Positions 11,264 to 45,000 are shown, numbered from the stretch's first letter. The stretch: DNA of 64,000 nt from Glandiceps talaboti (GCF_964340395.1 NC_135556.1:1539001-1603000); one strand, 5' to 3'. The notes: generated by a model from the sequence alone, not told the origin. Made by a program: numbers and translations.

Positions 11264-11411
11264 CCGATCTGGGGTTTTTTTTGGAACTCTTAGGCTGGTG
11301 ATTATTTTCCACCGGAAAGTTTATATTCACAGGACACGGGACAAAACAACCATTACGATGATGCAACTGACACCACAGTTTCTGTAGTTGTCATATTAAT
11401 CTCGATCAAGA

Positions 11412-30493
<19,082 letters not shown>

Positions 30494-30663
30494 GTACCCA
30501 GCTATAACTTTTATTTGAAAAGAATAAGGAGTTTCTATCAAATGGTTTTCCTTGGTATTTATTGAAAAATAAATGATAATTTAATTGTGTGTATAATCAA
30601 GTTGTAATAATGCAGTTCATCAAAGATGAATTATAAATGCATCCAAAACAGTACAACACAGCA

Positions 30664-30760
30664 ATAGATGATGGTGGTGGGGATGGTGGTGTTAATGATG
30701 GTCTTGCTGCTGATGATGGTGGTGGTGATGATGATGATGATGGTGATGATACAATCTGAT
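30664..30760. repeat. (GAT/GGT)n microsatellite
   Basis: Irregular GATGGTGGT and GATGAT runs in pirin intron 6. Confidence 0.9.
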
Positions 30761-30874
30761 TAAAATCTGATGTAGATGTCAGTTAATCATTTATTGTTAT
30801 TTTACCTCTGTATTTTTGCTTGAATTGACCTTCATGGTACATGTTTATGTTTTCATCGGGATGACTGCCTCTTC

Positions 30875-31812
30875 AACTATTACATTCATTTACTAATTAC
30901 ATACCAACTATTACATTCATTTACTAATTACATACCAACTATTCCATTCATTTACTAATTACATACCAACTATTCCATTCATTTACTAATTACATACCAA
31001 CTATTCCATTCATTTACTAATTGCATACCAACTATTCCATTCATTTACTAATTACATACCAACTATTCCATTCATTTACTAATTACATACCAACTATTCC
31101 ATTCATTTACTAATTACATACCAACTATTCCATTCATTTACTAATTACATACCAACTATTACATTCATTTACTAATTACATACCAACTATTACATTCATT
31201 TACTAATTACATACCAACTATTCCATTCATTTACTAATTACATACCAACTATTACATTCATTTACTAATTACATACCAACTATTACATTCATTTACTAAT
31301 TACATACCAACTATTACATTCATTTACTAATTACATACCAACTATTACATTCATTCACTAATTACATACCAACTATTCCATTCATTTACTAATTACATAC
31401 CAACTATTACATTCATTTACTAATTACATACTAACTATTCCATTCATCTACTAATTACATACCAACTATTCCATTCATTTACTAATTACATACCAACTAT
31501 TACATTCACTAATTATATACCAACTATTACATTCATTTACTAATTACATACCAACTATTCCATTCATTTACTAATTACATACCAACTATTACATTCATTT
31601 ACTAATTACATACTAACTATTCCATTCATCTACTAATTACATACCAACTATTCCATTCACTAATTACATACCAACTATTACATTCATTTACTAATTACAT
31701 ACCAACTATTCCATTCACTAATTATATACCAACTATTACATTCATTTACTAATTATATACCAACTATTCCATTCACTAATTACATACTAACTATTACATT
31801 CATTTACTAAAT
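30875..31812. repeat. 31-bp minisatellite
   Basis: About thirty tandem units whose core is CATTTACTAATTACATACCA followed by ACTATT(A/C)CATT. Several units near the right lack a TTTA (27 bp). Units are almost identical apart from one A/C site. Degenerate units of the same type reappear at 35906-36030, on the other side of the LINE composite. Confidence 0.95.
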
Positions 31813-31939
31813 TAATAAATTAGTAATACACATGGACAAATATGATTATTAAAACCTAGTTGTAATCATTTTTGTGTTTGAGAATTAGTGATGGTATTTA
31901 AACCAAGTATTGTAAGCTTTTCATTGTGATATACAGTGG

Positions 31940-33640
31940 ATGGAAATATCAAATAACATTGATTTTAGTGTTTGGTCTTTTAATTGTAAGGGTTTGAAAT
32001 CATCGTATGGTCTTATTGATACAATTTAAGAAGGTAACAACTGTGATCTTTTGTTTGTTAGTGAACATTGTCTTACACCTCAGGAATCCCGCAACATTCA
32101 GGTTACTGAAAACAATAGGTGGGTACACATGAAGACTACTATCGATCTAGAGGAATCTTTGATTGGTCACCCATATGGTGGTGTGGGTTTCATTGCAAAC
32201 AGAGTGCCAGTTATTTTGTATAAACCTTTATGCGTTGATTCTAATAGAATTTCTGACATGAAACTAATTGCTTAAATCTTACATTTGTTTCTGGTGTTGA
32301 TGACGATGTTAACACTATAAACGTGCCTTTATTCCCGGTAGTCAACTGGTCTGATGATAGAATACTAGTATGCTCTGCCTATAGTGAGTACATAAATCAA
32401 GCAGCTATGTCATTACAGACGTGGAACATTGTCGACATCAGTGGTAGAGAGGTAGCTTATAAAGTTGTAGATTCTATGTGTAGTGATGTTGTTAATATCA
32501 TGCACAATTTATGTAAAAATGTCAATTCTGACAATAATCGTCGATATAAAGGGAGTTTCAAGAAAAATAATTGGTGGAATAATGATTGTCTTATGACGTG
32601 AAATAGACAACGTTTTTTAATTTAATATTTGGAAATCTTGTGACAGACCTCGTATAGGTCAAAATTATCTTTGCTACAAAGCAGCAAAAAAGGTATACAT
32701 GTAAAAGAGCATTGAACAGTAGGTTGAACGGTTTACCTCATTTGATCAGTTCACTTTATACTTGTCGATCTTTAAGAAAATTTTGGAATTGTATTTGAAA
32801 GTCGAAAAGTAATTTACATCAAAATAATGATACCTGTATTGGTATTAAACAGTTTTATGATCATTTCACCAGTAAATTTAATATGTCAAGTTGCACTAGC
32901 GACGTTATATCGTCAGCCAAGGTAAAGGTTCATGAGAAATGTAACAATATTAAGGATGTTGTTTTCTCTGATTTTGTTATGTCAGAATCAATGCTTGTTA
33001 AGTATGTTAAGAAACTTAGATCTGGTTGTGCGCCTGGTGCAGATGGCATTATGTCTGAACACTTGAAATATGCGATCAACTCAGATTATTTTTCACTTGA
33101 GTGTAATGTATTCAATATGTTTTAAATTTGATATTGTTCCTTTGTCATTTACTAAAGGTCTGCTTGTACCACAGTTGAAGAAAGCCACACTGGACCCTCC
33201 GATACCAAAACATTACAGACCTTTGACTTTGTCATGTACCTTTTCTAAGATTCTTGAACTGTATATACTTGATGTATCTGGACAACATGAATTTAGTGAT
33301 TTACAGTTCGGCTTTATTCCAGGCAGAGGAACAGCTACTGTAGCTGCACTTGCAAATGAGGTTATTTCTTATTGTACCGAACGAGGGTCAACTGTTTACA
33401 CCTGTTCTCTTGATGCAGAAGGAGCATTTGATGTTGTACCTCATGATATTTTGTTTTGTAAAGCAATGGATGTGATTCCTGATCATTGCTGGATGATGTT
33501 GGTAATATTGGTACAGGCATATTACAGTACAGATTAAATGGGCCGCTAGATTGAGCAAACCAGTAACTGTGTGTGTGGGTACCCGTCAAGGGGAATTATC
33601 TTTCCCTTTCCTTTTTAGTATGTTACCATTCCATCTCATG
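31940..33640 (+). pseudogene. LINE fragment 1: endonuclease and partial RT
   Basis: A non-LTR retrotransposon copy starting with an ATG at 31940 and an APE-endonuclease opening (FSVWSFNCKGLKSSYG; DLLFVSEHCLTP; HPYGGVGFIANR). There is an in-frame TAA near 32027. The linker includes NNWWNNDC (32570s). The RT follows in pieces: GCAPGADGIMSEHLKYA (33030s), KHYRPLTLSCTFSKIL, FGFIPGRGT (33308), SLDAEGAFD (33409) and GTRQGE (33575). Frameshifts occur near 33110 and 33535. It ends before the YADD box, where fragment 2 takes over at about 33640. Its RT differs from that of fragment 2, so two families are joined. Confidence 0.85.
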
Positions 33641-33649
33641 CTTTGTTGT

Positions 33650-35905
33650 GTTGTGATTGTGATTCTTGTCATCACAAGGAAAGTATCAATCTGTTCTATC
33701 ATGACATTACCCAAGCTTTATGAAATGCATCAACGGCATGTTTTAACAATAGAAATGGCAACTATATACCCTTGGTTCGTGGCTGGAATAACCATGTGAA
33801 GGAAGCGCATGACAACTCAAGAAATGCCTTTAAGTTATGGGTGGGTAATGGAAAACCAAGAACTGGACCAATTTATAGCATTATGAGCAAGGCTCGTGCC
33901 AATTTTAAGCATGCATTTCATATCTGTAGACGTAATGAGAAAGTGGCACGTGCAAACAGTCTGGCAACGTCCCTGAGTAAAAATGACTATAGCCGCTTCT
34001 GGACTCAGGTTCGCTCCATCAACTGCACTCCTCCCCTCACATCAACAGTCGAAAGTTGTTCAGGACAGGAAAGCACTGCTAATATGTGGAAAGACCACTA
34101 TACATCGTTACTCTCTTCCATGAACAGCAATGATCACGAGGACTCGGTTAAATCTTGGGTGCATTCACGTGACAATTCAGATATTAATTTTAATTTCTCT
34201 ATCACCAGTGCTGAGGTTTCTCATTCGATTAACAAACAGTCTTCCAAATGGTAAAGCTGCTGGCGCTGACGACCTCTCTTGTGAACATTTTAAATATGCT
34301 AGCCACAGACTTCATATTATGTTAGCTCTTGTTCTTTCCTCTATGCTGTCGCATGGATATCTGCCTAATAACTTCATGACGACCATAATCGTACCACTTG
34401 TTAAGGACAAAACGGGTGATCTGACTAGCAAAGACAATTATAGACCTATTGCTATCTCTACTGCAGGTTCAAAAATAATGGAATCTATAATTCTTGATTG
34501 CTGTAAAGCAAATCTCATGACCAAAGATTATCAGTTCGGTTTCAAACAGGGTCATTCCACTGATCTCTGCATTTACTTGCTTAAGGAAACAATTAATTAT
34601 TATCATAATTACAATAGTCCTGTTTATGTTTGCTTCTTAGATGCAACGAAAGCTTTCGACCGAGTTAATCATTGGTTACTTTTTAAGAAACTCATTCACT
34701 GGGGTATTCCAAAGTATGTTGTTTGTATATTATTGGTCTGGTATCGCACGCAACGTTTCTTCACGCAATGGGGTGGGGCTAGGTCATCACTGTTTTCTGT
34801 TGGGAATGGCGTTCGGCAAGGTAGCATTCTTTCCCCTTATCTGTTTAATGTTTATATGGACGATCTTAGCAGTCATCTGAAGTCATGTTATAAAGGCTGT
34901 AATATTGGTGGCCGAATGATAAACCATATTATATATGCTGACGACTTAGCTCTTATCTGCCCATCAATTGCAGGTCTACGCTCTCTTCTATCTACTTGTG
35001 AAATGTATGGTGTTGACCACGACATTATCTTCCACCCAAAGAAGTCGAAATGTGTTTATTTTATGCCTCGTAATTGTTTAATTAGAGTTGAATGTTTACC
35101 TTCAGTTCGTGTTGGAGCTAAACCACTTAGTATTGTTCATGAACATTCTTACTTGGGTTTAGTCTATCAGCTAGCCCTCGGATGTTCTTCCGATAAAATA
35201 CGACACACAGCCGAACAATGCTATCGAGGATGGAACATCCTAGGTCTAGCGAATGTCATCAGGATATAAATAACTGCCAATCAGAGAACCGTATTAGCGA
35301 CAAGCACAAACAGAGGACAATAGCTAAATTTTCATGCATATCATCTTAAAAATAACCACCAATGTGTTAACTAAAATGTATGAATGACAATGTCTACACA
35401 CTCATCAAACACAATTACCATAAACTGATAAGACATAGTAATGACATCAATGTGTTTGTCAAAACCTGCATGCAGAGATTGAATATATTAAAGTATATGT
35501 ATGCATATATGGCCCAATCCACCGCTTATCGTAATCTCAATGGAATGTCCGGTCTGAAAATGACATTCGCTAGACTGTTCGGGCAAGCCCTCACATGCGA
35601 ACTTCGTTCGCTTATAGTTATAGCATCGAAAGAAAGCCCGAACATCTAGCAGCAAGACTAACTTGGGTTATACTTTGACAGACTCTATGCATGATGATAG
35701 TGCAATCAAGCACCAAATGAAATGTTTTTACAGCCAAGCCAACATTTTACTCCGTAAGTTTGCACACTGTACAATTGAGGTTAAGGCTACATTATTTAGA
35801 ACTTTTTGCTCGAATATGTACTGCTCACAGCTGTAGTCATTGTACAATAAGAAGTGTCTTAACAACCTTAGAGTTGGTTACAACAATGCTTTTCACATTT
35901 TGATG
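33650..35905 (+). pseudogene. LINE fragment 2: RT domain, nearly intact
   Basis: It begins inside a LINE linker (CHHKESINLFYHDITQAL; RGWNNHVKEAHDNSRNAF; PRTGPIYSIM). One frameshift lies near 34236 between two long frames. The RT then runs openly to 35159: GKAAGADDLSCEHFKYA, NYRPIAIST, FGFKQGHST, CFLDATKAFDRVNH (34633), GVRQGSILSPYLFNVY and the catalytic YADD at 34934-34945. At 35160 a DNA element splits the codons of SYLG; the protein resumes at 35670 with YTLTDSMHDDSAIKHQ, then RKFAHC...VKATLFRTF and YNNAFHIL, and merges into minisatellite near 35905. The clade is not firmly assignable by eye. Confidence 0.9.
35160..35660. mobile_element. 501-bp non-autonomous TIR element, 9-bp TSD
   Basis: Runs from TAGTCTATCAGCTAGC to GCTAGATG-like sequence and CTAGCAGCAAGACTA, with imperfect TIRs. 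Inner repeats TCTAGCGAATGTCAT (35242) and ATGACATTCGCTAGA (35560) are also mirrored. It is flanked by a perfect 9-bp direct repeat, ACTTGGGTT (35151-35159 and 35661-35669). Removing it together with one repeat copy restores the LINE reading frame. The outer arms match 2548-2696 in inverted orientation. No transposase; Mutator-like by TSD length only. Confidence 0.88.
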
Positions 35906-36030
35906 AGTTATTATTAACTAATTACATACCAACCATTACCATCAATTAACTAATTATTTACCAACTATTAACACAAATTAACTAAGTACATACCAACATT
36001 CACCAACTAGTACATACCAACATTCACCAA
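35906..36030. repeat. Degenerate 31-bp minisatellite remnant
   Basis: TAACTAATTACATACCAACC, ATTATTTACCAACTATTAAC and two copies of AGTACATACCAACATTCACC resemble the 31-bp unit left of the LINE composite. It therefore forms the right flank of the disrupted array. It abuts the first 44-bp satellite monomer at 36031. Confidence 0.75.
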
Positions 36031-39000
36031 CTTATTAGTCAAGTATACAGTTTGACTATCTTGATTCCATTAAACTTATTAGTCAAGTATACAGTTTGAC
36101 TATCTTAACTCTATTAAACTTATTCGTCAAGTGTACAGTTTGACCGTCTTGACTCCATTAAACTTATTAGTCAAGTATACAGTTTGACCATCTTAACTCT
36201 ATTAAACTTATTTTTTAGTAAAGTATACAGTTTGACCATCTTGACTTCATTAAACTTATTAGTCAAGTATACAGTTTGACTGTCTTGACTCCATTAAACT
36301 TATTAGTCAAGTATACAGTTGGACCGTCTTGACTCCATTAAACTTATTAGTCAAGTATACAGTTTGACCGTCTTGACTCCATTAAACTTATTAGTCAAGT
36401 ATACAGTTTGACTGTCTTGACTCCATTAAACTTATTAGTCAAGTATACAGTTTGACTGTCTTGACTCCATTAAACTTATTAGTCAAGTATACAGTTTGAC
36501 CGTCTTGACTCCATTAAACTTATTAGTCAAGTATACAGTTGGACTGTCTTGACTCCATTAAACTTATTAGTCAAGTATACAGTTTGACTATCTTGACTCC
36601 ATTAAACTTATTAGTCAAGTATACAGTTTGACTGTCTTGACTCCATTAAACTTATTAGTCAAGTATACAGTTTGACTATCTTGACTCCATTAAACTTATT
36701 AGTCAAGTATACAGTTTGACCGTCTTGACTCCATTAAACTTATTAGTCAAGTATACAGTTTGACCGTCTTGACTCCATTAAACTTATTAGTAAAGTATAC
36801 AGTTTGACCATCTTGATTCCATTAAACTTATTAGTCAAGTATACAGTTTGACTATCTTGATTCCATTAAACTTATTAGTCAAGTATACAGTTTGACTATC
36901 TTAACTCTATTAAACTTATTCGTCAAGTGTACAGTTTGACCTTCTTGACTCCATTAAACTTATTAGTCAAGTATACAGTTTGACCATCTTAACTCTATTA
37001 AACTTATTTTTTAGTAAAGTATACAGTTTGACCATCTTGACTTCATTAAACTTATTAGTCAAGTATACAGTTTGACTGTCTTGACTCCATTAAACTTATT
37101 AGTCAAGTATACAGTTTGACTGTCTTGACTCCATTAAACTTATTAGTCAAGTATACAGTTTGACTATCTTGACTCCATTAAACTTATTAGTCAAGTATAC
37201 AGTTTGACCGTATTGACTCCATTAAACTTATTAGTCAAGTATACAGTTTGACCGTCTTGACTCCATTAAACTTATTAGTCAAGTATACAGTTGGACTGTC
37301 TTGACTCCATTAAACTTATTAGTCAAGTATACAGTTTGACTATCTTGACTCCATTAAACTTATTAGTCAAGTATACAGTTTGACTGTCTTGACTCCATTA
37401 AACTTATTAGTCAAGTATACAGTTTGACTATCTTGACTCCATTAAACTTATTAGTCAAGTATACAGTTTGACCGTCTTGACTCCATTAAACTTATTAGTC
37501 AAGTATACAGTTTGACCATCTTGACTCCATTAAACTTATTAGTCAAGTATACAGTTTGACCATCTTGATTCCATTAAACTTATTAGTAAAGTATACAGTT
37601 TGACCATCTTAACTCTATTAAACTTATTAGTAAAGTATACAGTTTGACCATCTTAACTCTATTAAACTTATTAGTAAAGTATACAGTTTGACCATCTTGA
37701 CTCCATTAAACTTATTAGTCAAGTATACAGTTTGACCATATTGACTTCATTAAACTTATCAGTCAAGTATACAGTTTCACCATCTTAACTCTATTAAACT
37801 TATTAGTAAAGTATACAGTTTGACCATCTTAACTTCATTAAACTTATTAGTAAAGTACACAGTTTGACTGTCTTGACTCCATTAAACTTATTAGTCAAGT
37901 ATACAGTTTGACTGTCTTGACTCCATTAAACTTATTAGTCAAGTATACAGTTTGACTGTCTTGACTCCATTAAACTTATTAGTCAAGTATACAGTTTGAC
38001 TGTCTTGACTCCATTAAACTTATTAGTCAAGTATACAGTTTGACCGTCTTGACTCCATTAAACTTATTAGTCAAGTATACAGTTTGACCGTCTTGACTCC
38101 ATTAAACTTATTAGTCAAGTATACAGTTTGACCGTCTTGACTCCATTAAACTTATTAGTCAAGTATACAGTTTGACTGTCTTGACTCCATTAAACTTATT
38201 AGTCATGTATTCAGTTTGACCGTCTTGACTCTATTAATCTTATTAGTCAAGTATACAGTTTGACCTTCTTGACTCTATTAAACTTAGTCAAGTATACAGT
38301 TTGACCATCTTGACTCCATTAAACTTATTAGTCAAGTATACAGTTGGACTGTCTTGACTCCATTAAACTTATTAGTCAAGTATACAGTTTGACCGTCTTG
38401 ACTCCATTAAACTTATTAGTCAAGGATACAGTTTGACCGTCTTGACTCGATTAAACTTATTAGTCAAGTATACAGTTTGACCGTCTTGACTCCATTAAAC
38501 TTATTAGTAAAGTATACAGTTTGACCATCTTGATTCCATTAAACTTATTAGTCAAGTATACAGTTTGACTATCTTGATTCCATTAAACTTATTAGTCAAG
38601 TATACAGTTTGACTATCTTAACTCTATTAAACTTATTCGTCAAGTGTACAGTTTGACCGTCTTGACTCCATTAAACTTATTAGTCAAGTATACAGTTTGA
38701 CCATCTTAACTCTATTAAACTTATTTTTTAGTAAAGTATACAGTTTGACCATCTTGACTTCATTAAACTTATTAGTCAAGTATACAGTTTGACTGTCTTG
38801 ACTCCATTAAACTTATTAGTCAAGTATACAGTTGGACTGTCTTGACTCCATTAAACTTATTAGTCAAGTATACAGTTTGACTATCTTGACTCCATTAAAC
38901 TTATTAGTCAAGTATACAGTTTGACCGTATTGACTCCATTAAACTTATTAGTCAAGTATACAGTTTGACCGTCTTGACTCCATTAAACTTATTAGTCAAG

Positions 39001-42000
39001 TATACAGTTTGACTATCTTGACTCCATTAAACTTATTAGTCAAGTATACAGTTGGACTGTCTTGACTCCATTAAACTTATTAGTCAAGTATACAGTTTGA
39101 CTATCTTGACTCCATTAAACTTATTAGTCAAGTATACAGTTTGACTGTCTTGACTCCATTAAACTTATTAGTCAAGTATACAGTTTGACTATCTTGACTC
39201 CATTAAACTTATTAGTCAAGTATACAGTTTGACCGTCTTGACTCCATTAAACTTATTAGTCAAGTATACAGTTTGACCATCTTGACTCCATTAAACTTAT
39301 TAGTCAAGTATACAGTTTGACCATCTTGATTCCATTAAACTTATTAGTAAAGTATACAGTTTGACCATCTTAACTCTATTAAACTTATTAGTAAAGTATA
39401 CAGTTTGACCATCTTAACTCTATTAAACTTATTAGTAAAGTATACAGTTTGACCATCTTGACTCCATTAAACTTATTAGTCAAGTATACAGTTTGACCAT
39501 ATTGACTTCATTAAACTTATCAGTCAAGTATACAGTTTCACCATCTTAACTCTATTAAACTTATTAGTAAAGTATACAGTTTGACCATCTTAACTTCATT
39601 AAACTTATTAGTCAAGTATACAGTTTGACCGTCTTGACTCTATTAAACTTATTAGTAAAGTACACAGTTTGACTGTCTTGACTCCATTAAACTTATTAGT
39701 CAAGTATACAGTTTGACTGTCTTGACTCCATTAAACTTATTAGTCAAGTATACAGTTTGACTGTCTTGACTCCATTAAACTTATTAGTCAAGTATACAGT
39801 TTGACTGTCTTGACTCCATTAAACTTATTAGTCAAGTATACAGTTTGACCGTCTTGACTCCATTAAACTTATTAGTCAAGTATACAGTTTGACCGTCTTG
39901 ACTCCATTAAACTTATTAGTCAAGTATACAGTTTGACCGTCTTGACTCCATTAAACTTATTAGTCAAGTATACAGTTTGACTGTCTTGACTCCATTAAAC
40001 TTATTAGTCATGTATTCAGTTTGACTGTCTTGACTCTATTAATCTTATTAGTCAAGTATACAGTTTGACCTTCTTGACTCTATTAAACTTAGTCAAGTAT
40101 ACAGTTTGACCATCTTGACTCCATTAAACTTATTAGTCAAGTATACAGTTTGACTGTCTTGATTCCATTAAACTTATTAGTCAAGTATACAGTTTGACCG
40201 TCTTGACTCTATTAAACTTAGTCAAGTATACAGTTTGACCATCTTGACTCCATTAAACTTATTAGTCAAGTATACAGTTTGACCATCTTGATTCCATTAA
40301 ACTTATTAGTAAAGTACACAGTTGGACTGTCTTGATTCCATTAAACTTATTAGTCAAGTATACAGTTTGACTATCTTAACTCTATTAAACTTATTAGTCA
40401 AGTATACAGTTTGACTATCTTAACTCTATTAAACTTATTAGTCAAGTATACAGTTTGACTGTCTTGATTCCATTAAACTTTTTAGTCAAGTATACAGTTT
40501 GACCTTCTTGATTCCATTAAACTTATTAGTCAAGTATACAGTTTGACCATCTTGATTCCATTAAACTTATTAGTAAAGTACACAGTTGGACTGTCTTGAT
40601 TCCATTAAACTTATTAGTCAAGTATACAGTTTGACTATCTTAACTCTATTAAACTTATTAGTCAAGTATACAGTTTGACTATCTTAACTCTATTAAACTT
40701 ATTAGTCAAGTATACAGTTTGACTGTCTTGATTCCATTAAACTTTTTAGTCAAGTATACAGTTTGACCTTCTTGATTCCATTAAACTTTTTAGTCAAGTA
40801 TACAGTTTGACCTTCTTGACTCTATTAAACTTATTAGTCAAGTATACAGTTTGACTATCTTGACTCCATTAAACTTATTAGTCAAGTATACAGTTTGACT
40901 ATCTTAACTCTATTAAACTTATTAGTCAAGTATACAGTTTGACTATCTTAACTCTATTAAACTTTTTAGTCAAGTATACAGTTTGACCGTCTTGATTCCA
41001 TTAAACTTATTAGTCAAGTATACAGTTTGACCTTCTTGACTCTATTAAACTTATTAGTCAAGTATACAGTTTGACTATCTTAACTCCATTAAACTTATTA
41101 GTCAAGTATATAGTTTGACTGTCTTGACTCTATTAATCTTATTAGTCAAGTATACAGTTTGACCGTCTTGACTCTATTAATCTTATTAGTCAAGTATGCA
41201 GTTTGACTGTCTTAACTCCATTAAACTTATTAGTCAAGTATACAGTTTGACCGTCTTGACTCTATTAATCTTATTAGTCAAGTATACAGTTTGACCTTCT
41301 TGACTCTATTAAACTTATTAGTCAAGTATACAGTTTGACCATCTTGACTCCATTAAACTTATTAGTCAAGTATACAGTTTGACTGTCTTGATTCCATTAA
41401 ACTTATTAGTCAAGTATACAGTTTGACCATCTTGACTCCATTAAACTTATTAGTCAAGTATACAGTTTGACTGTCTTAACTCCATTAAACTTATTAGTCA
41501 AGTATACAGTTTGACTGTCTTAACTCCATTAAACTTATTAGTCAAGTATACAGTTTGACCGTCTTGACTCTATTAATCATATTAGTCAAGTATACAGTTT
41601 GACCATCTTGACTCTATTAAACTTATTAGTCAAGTATACAGTTTGACCATCTTAACTCTATTAAACTTATTAGTCAAGTATACAGTTTGACCATCTTAAC
41701 TCCATTAAACTTATTAGTAAAGTATACAGTTTGACCATCTTTACTCCATTAAACTTATTAGTAACGTATACAGTTTGACCATCTTGACTCCATTAAACTT
41801 ATTAGTCAAGTATACAGTTTGACCATCTTAACTCTATTAAACTTATTAGTATACAGTTTGACCATCTTAACTCTTTTAAACTTATTAGTCAAGTATACAG
41901 CTTGACCATCTTAACTCTATTAAACTTATTAGTAAAGTATACAGTTTGACCATCTTAACTCCATTAAACTTATTAGTCAAGTATACAGTTTGACCATTCT

Positions 42001-45000
42001 GACTCTATTAAAGTTATTAGTCAAATATACAGTTTGAGCGTCTTGACTCTATTAAACTTATTAGTCAAGTATACAGTTTGACCATCTTAACTCTATTAAA
42101 CTTAGTAAAGTATACAGTTTGACCATCTTGACTCCATTAAACTTATTAGTCAAGTATACAACTCTATTAAACTTAGTAAAGTATACAGTTTGACCATCTT
42201 GACTCCATTAAACTTATTAGTCAAGTATACAGTTTGACCATCTTGACTCCATTAAACTTATTAGTAAAGTATACAGTTTGACCATCTTGACTCTATTAAA
42301 CTTATTAGTCAAGTATACAGTTTGACCATCTTAACTCTATTAAACTTATTAGTAAAGTATACAGTTTGACCATCTTAACTTCATTAAACTTATTAGTAAA
42401 GTATACAGTTTGACCATCTTTACTCCATTAAACTTATTCGTAACATATACAGTTTGACCATCTTGACACCATTAAACTTATGAGTAAAGTATACAGTTTG
42501 ACCATCTTAACTCTATTAAACTTATTAGTATACAGTTTGACCATCTTAACTCCAATAAACTTATTAGTAAAGTATACAGTTTGACCATCTTGACTCCATT
42601 AAACTTATTAGTAAAGTATACAGTTTGACCATCTTAACTCTATTAAACTTATTACTAAAGTATACAGTTTGACCATCTTGATTCCATTAAACTTATTAGT
42701 AAAGTATACAGTTTGACCACCTTGACTTCATTAAACTTATTAGTCAAGTATACAGTTTGACCGTCTTGACTCTATTAAACTTATTAGTAAAGTACACAGT
42801 TTGACTGTCTTGACTCCATTAAACTTATTAGTCAAGTATACAGTTTGACTGTCTTGACTCCATTAAACTTATTAGTCAAGTATACAGTTTGACTGTCTTG
42901 ACTCCATTAAACTTATTAGTCAAGTATACAGTTTGACTGTCTTGACTCCATTAAACTTATTAGTCAAGTATACAGTTTGACCGTCTTGACTCCATTAAAC
43001 TTATTAGTCAAGTATACAGTTTGACTGTCTTGACTCCATTAAACTTATTAGTCATGTATTCAGTTTGACCGTCTTGACTCTATTAATCTTATTAGTCAAG
43101 TATACAGTTTGACCTTCTTGACTCTATTAAACTTAGTCAAGTATAGTTTGACCTTCTTGACTCTATTAAACTTATTAGTCAAGTATACAGTTTGACTATC
43201 TTGACTCCATTAAACTTATTAGTCAAGTATACAGTTTGACTATCTTAACTCTATTAAACTTATTAGTCAAGTATACAGTTTGACCGTCTTGATTCCATTA
43301 AACTTATTAGTCAAGTATACAGTTTGACCTTCTTGACTCTATTAAACTTATTAGTCAAGTATACAGTTTGACTATCTTAACTCCATTAAACTTATTAGTC
43401 AAGTATACAGTTTGACTGTCTTGACTCTATTAATCTTATTAGTCAAGTATACAGTTTGACCTTCTTGACTCTATTAAACTTATTAGTCAAGTATACAGTT
43501 TGACCATCTTGACTCCATTAAACTTATTAGTCAAGTATACAGTTTGACTGTCTTAACTCCATTAAACTTATTAGTCAAGTATACAGTTTGACCGTCTTGA
43601 CTCTATTAATCATATTAGTCAAGTATACAGTTTGACCATCTTGACTCTATTAAACTTATTAGTCAAGTATACAGTTTGACCGTCTTAACTCCATTAAACT
43701 TATTAGTCAAGTATACAGTTTGACTATCTTGACTCCATTAAACTTATTAGTTAAGTATACAGTTGGACTGTCTTGATTCCATTAAACTTATTAGTCAAGT
43801 ATACAGTTTGACTATCTTGACTCTATTAAACTTATTAGTCAAGTATACAGTTGGACTGTCTTGATTCCATTAAACTTATTAGTCAAGTATACAGTTTGAC
43901 CATCTTGATTCCATTAAACTTATTAGTCAAGTATACAGTTTGACAGTCTTGACTCTATTAAACTTATTAGTCAAGTATACAGTTGGACTGTCTTGATTCC
44001 ATTAAACTTATTAGTCAAGTATACAGTTTGACCATCTTGACTCCATTAAACTTATTAGTCAAGTATACAGTTTGACTATCTTAACTCTATTAAACTTATT
44101 AGTCAAGTATACAGTTGGACTGTCTTGATTCCATTAAACTTATTAGTCAAGTATACAGTTTGACCATCTTGACTCCATTAAACTTATTAGTCAAGTATAC
44201 AGTTTGACTGTCTTAACTCCATTCAACTTATTAGTCAAGTATACAGTTTGACTGTCTTAACTCCATTAAACTTATTAGTCAAGTATACAGTTTGACCGTC
44301 TTGACTCTATTAATCATATTAGTCAAGTATACAGTTTGACCATCTTGACTCTATTAAACTTATTAGTCAAGTATACAGTTTGACCGTCTTAACTCTATTA
44401 AACTTATTAGTCAAGTATACAGTTTGACCATCTTAACTCCATTAAACTTATTAGTCAAGTATACAGTTTGACTATCTTAACTCCATTAAACTTATTAGTC
44501 AAGTATACAGTTTGACTGTCTTGACTCTATTAATCTTATTAGTCAAGTATACAGTTTGACCTTCTTGACTCTATTAAACTTATTAGTCAAGTATACAGTT
44601 TGACCATCTTGACTCCATTAAACTTATTAGTCAAGTATACAGTTTGACTGTCTTAACTCCATTAAACTTATTAGTCAAGTATACAGTTTGACCGTCTTGA
44701 CTCTATTAATCATATTAGTCAAGTATACAGTTTGACCATCTTGACTCTATTAAACTTATTAGTCAAGTATACAGTTTGACCATCTTAACTCTATTAAACT
44801 TATTAGTCATGTATACAGTTTGACTATCTTGACTCTATTAAACTTATTAGTCAAGTATACAGTTGGACCGTCTTGATTCCATTAAACTTATTAGTCAAGT
44901 ATACAGTTTGACCATCTTGATTCCATTAAACTTATTAGTCAAGTATACAGTTTGACAGTCTTGACTCTATTAAACTTATTAGTCAAGTATACAGTTGGAC

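Noticed and set aside
32883-35269. One intact LINE ORF from 31.9 to 35.3 kb
   Set aside because: Two sets of RT motifs from different families, several frameshifts and a DNA insertion rule this out.
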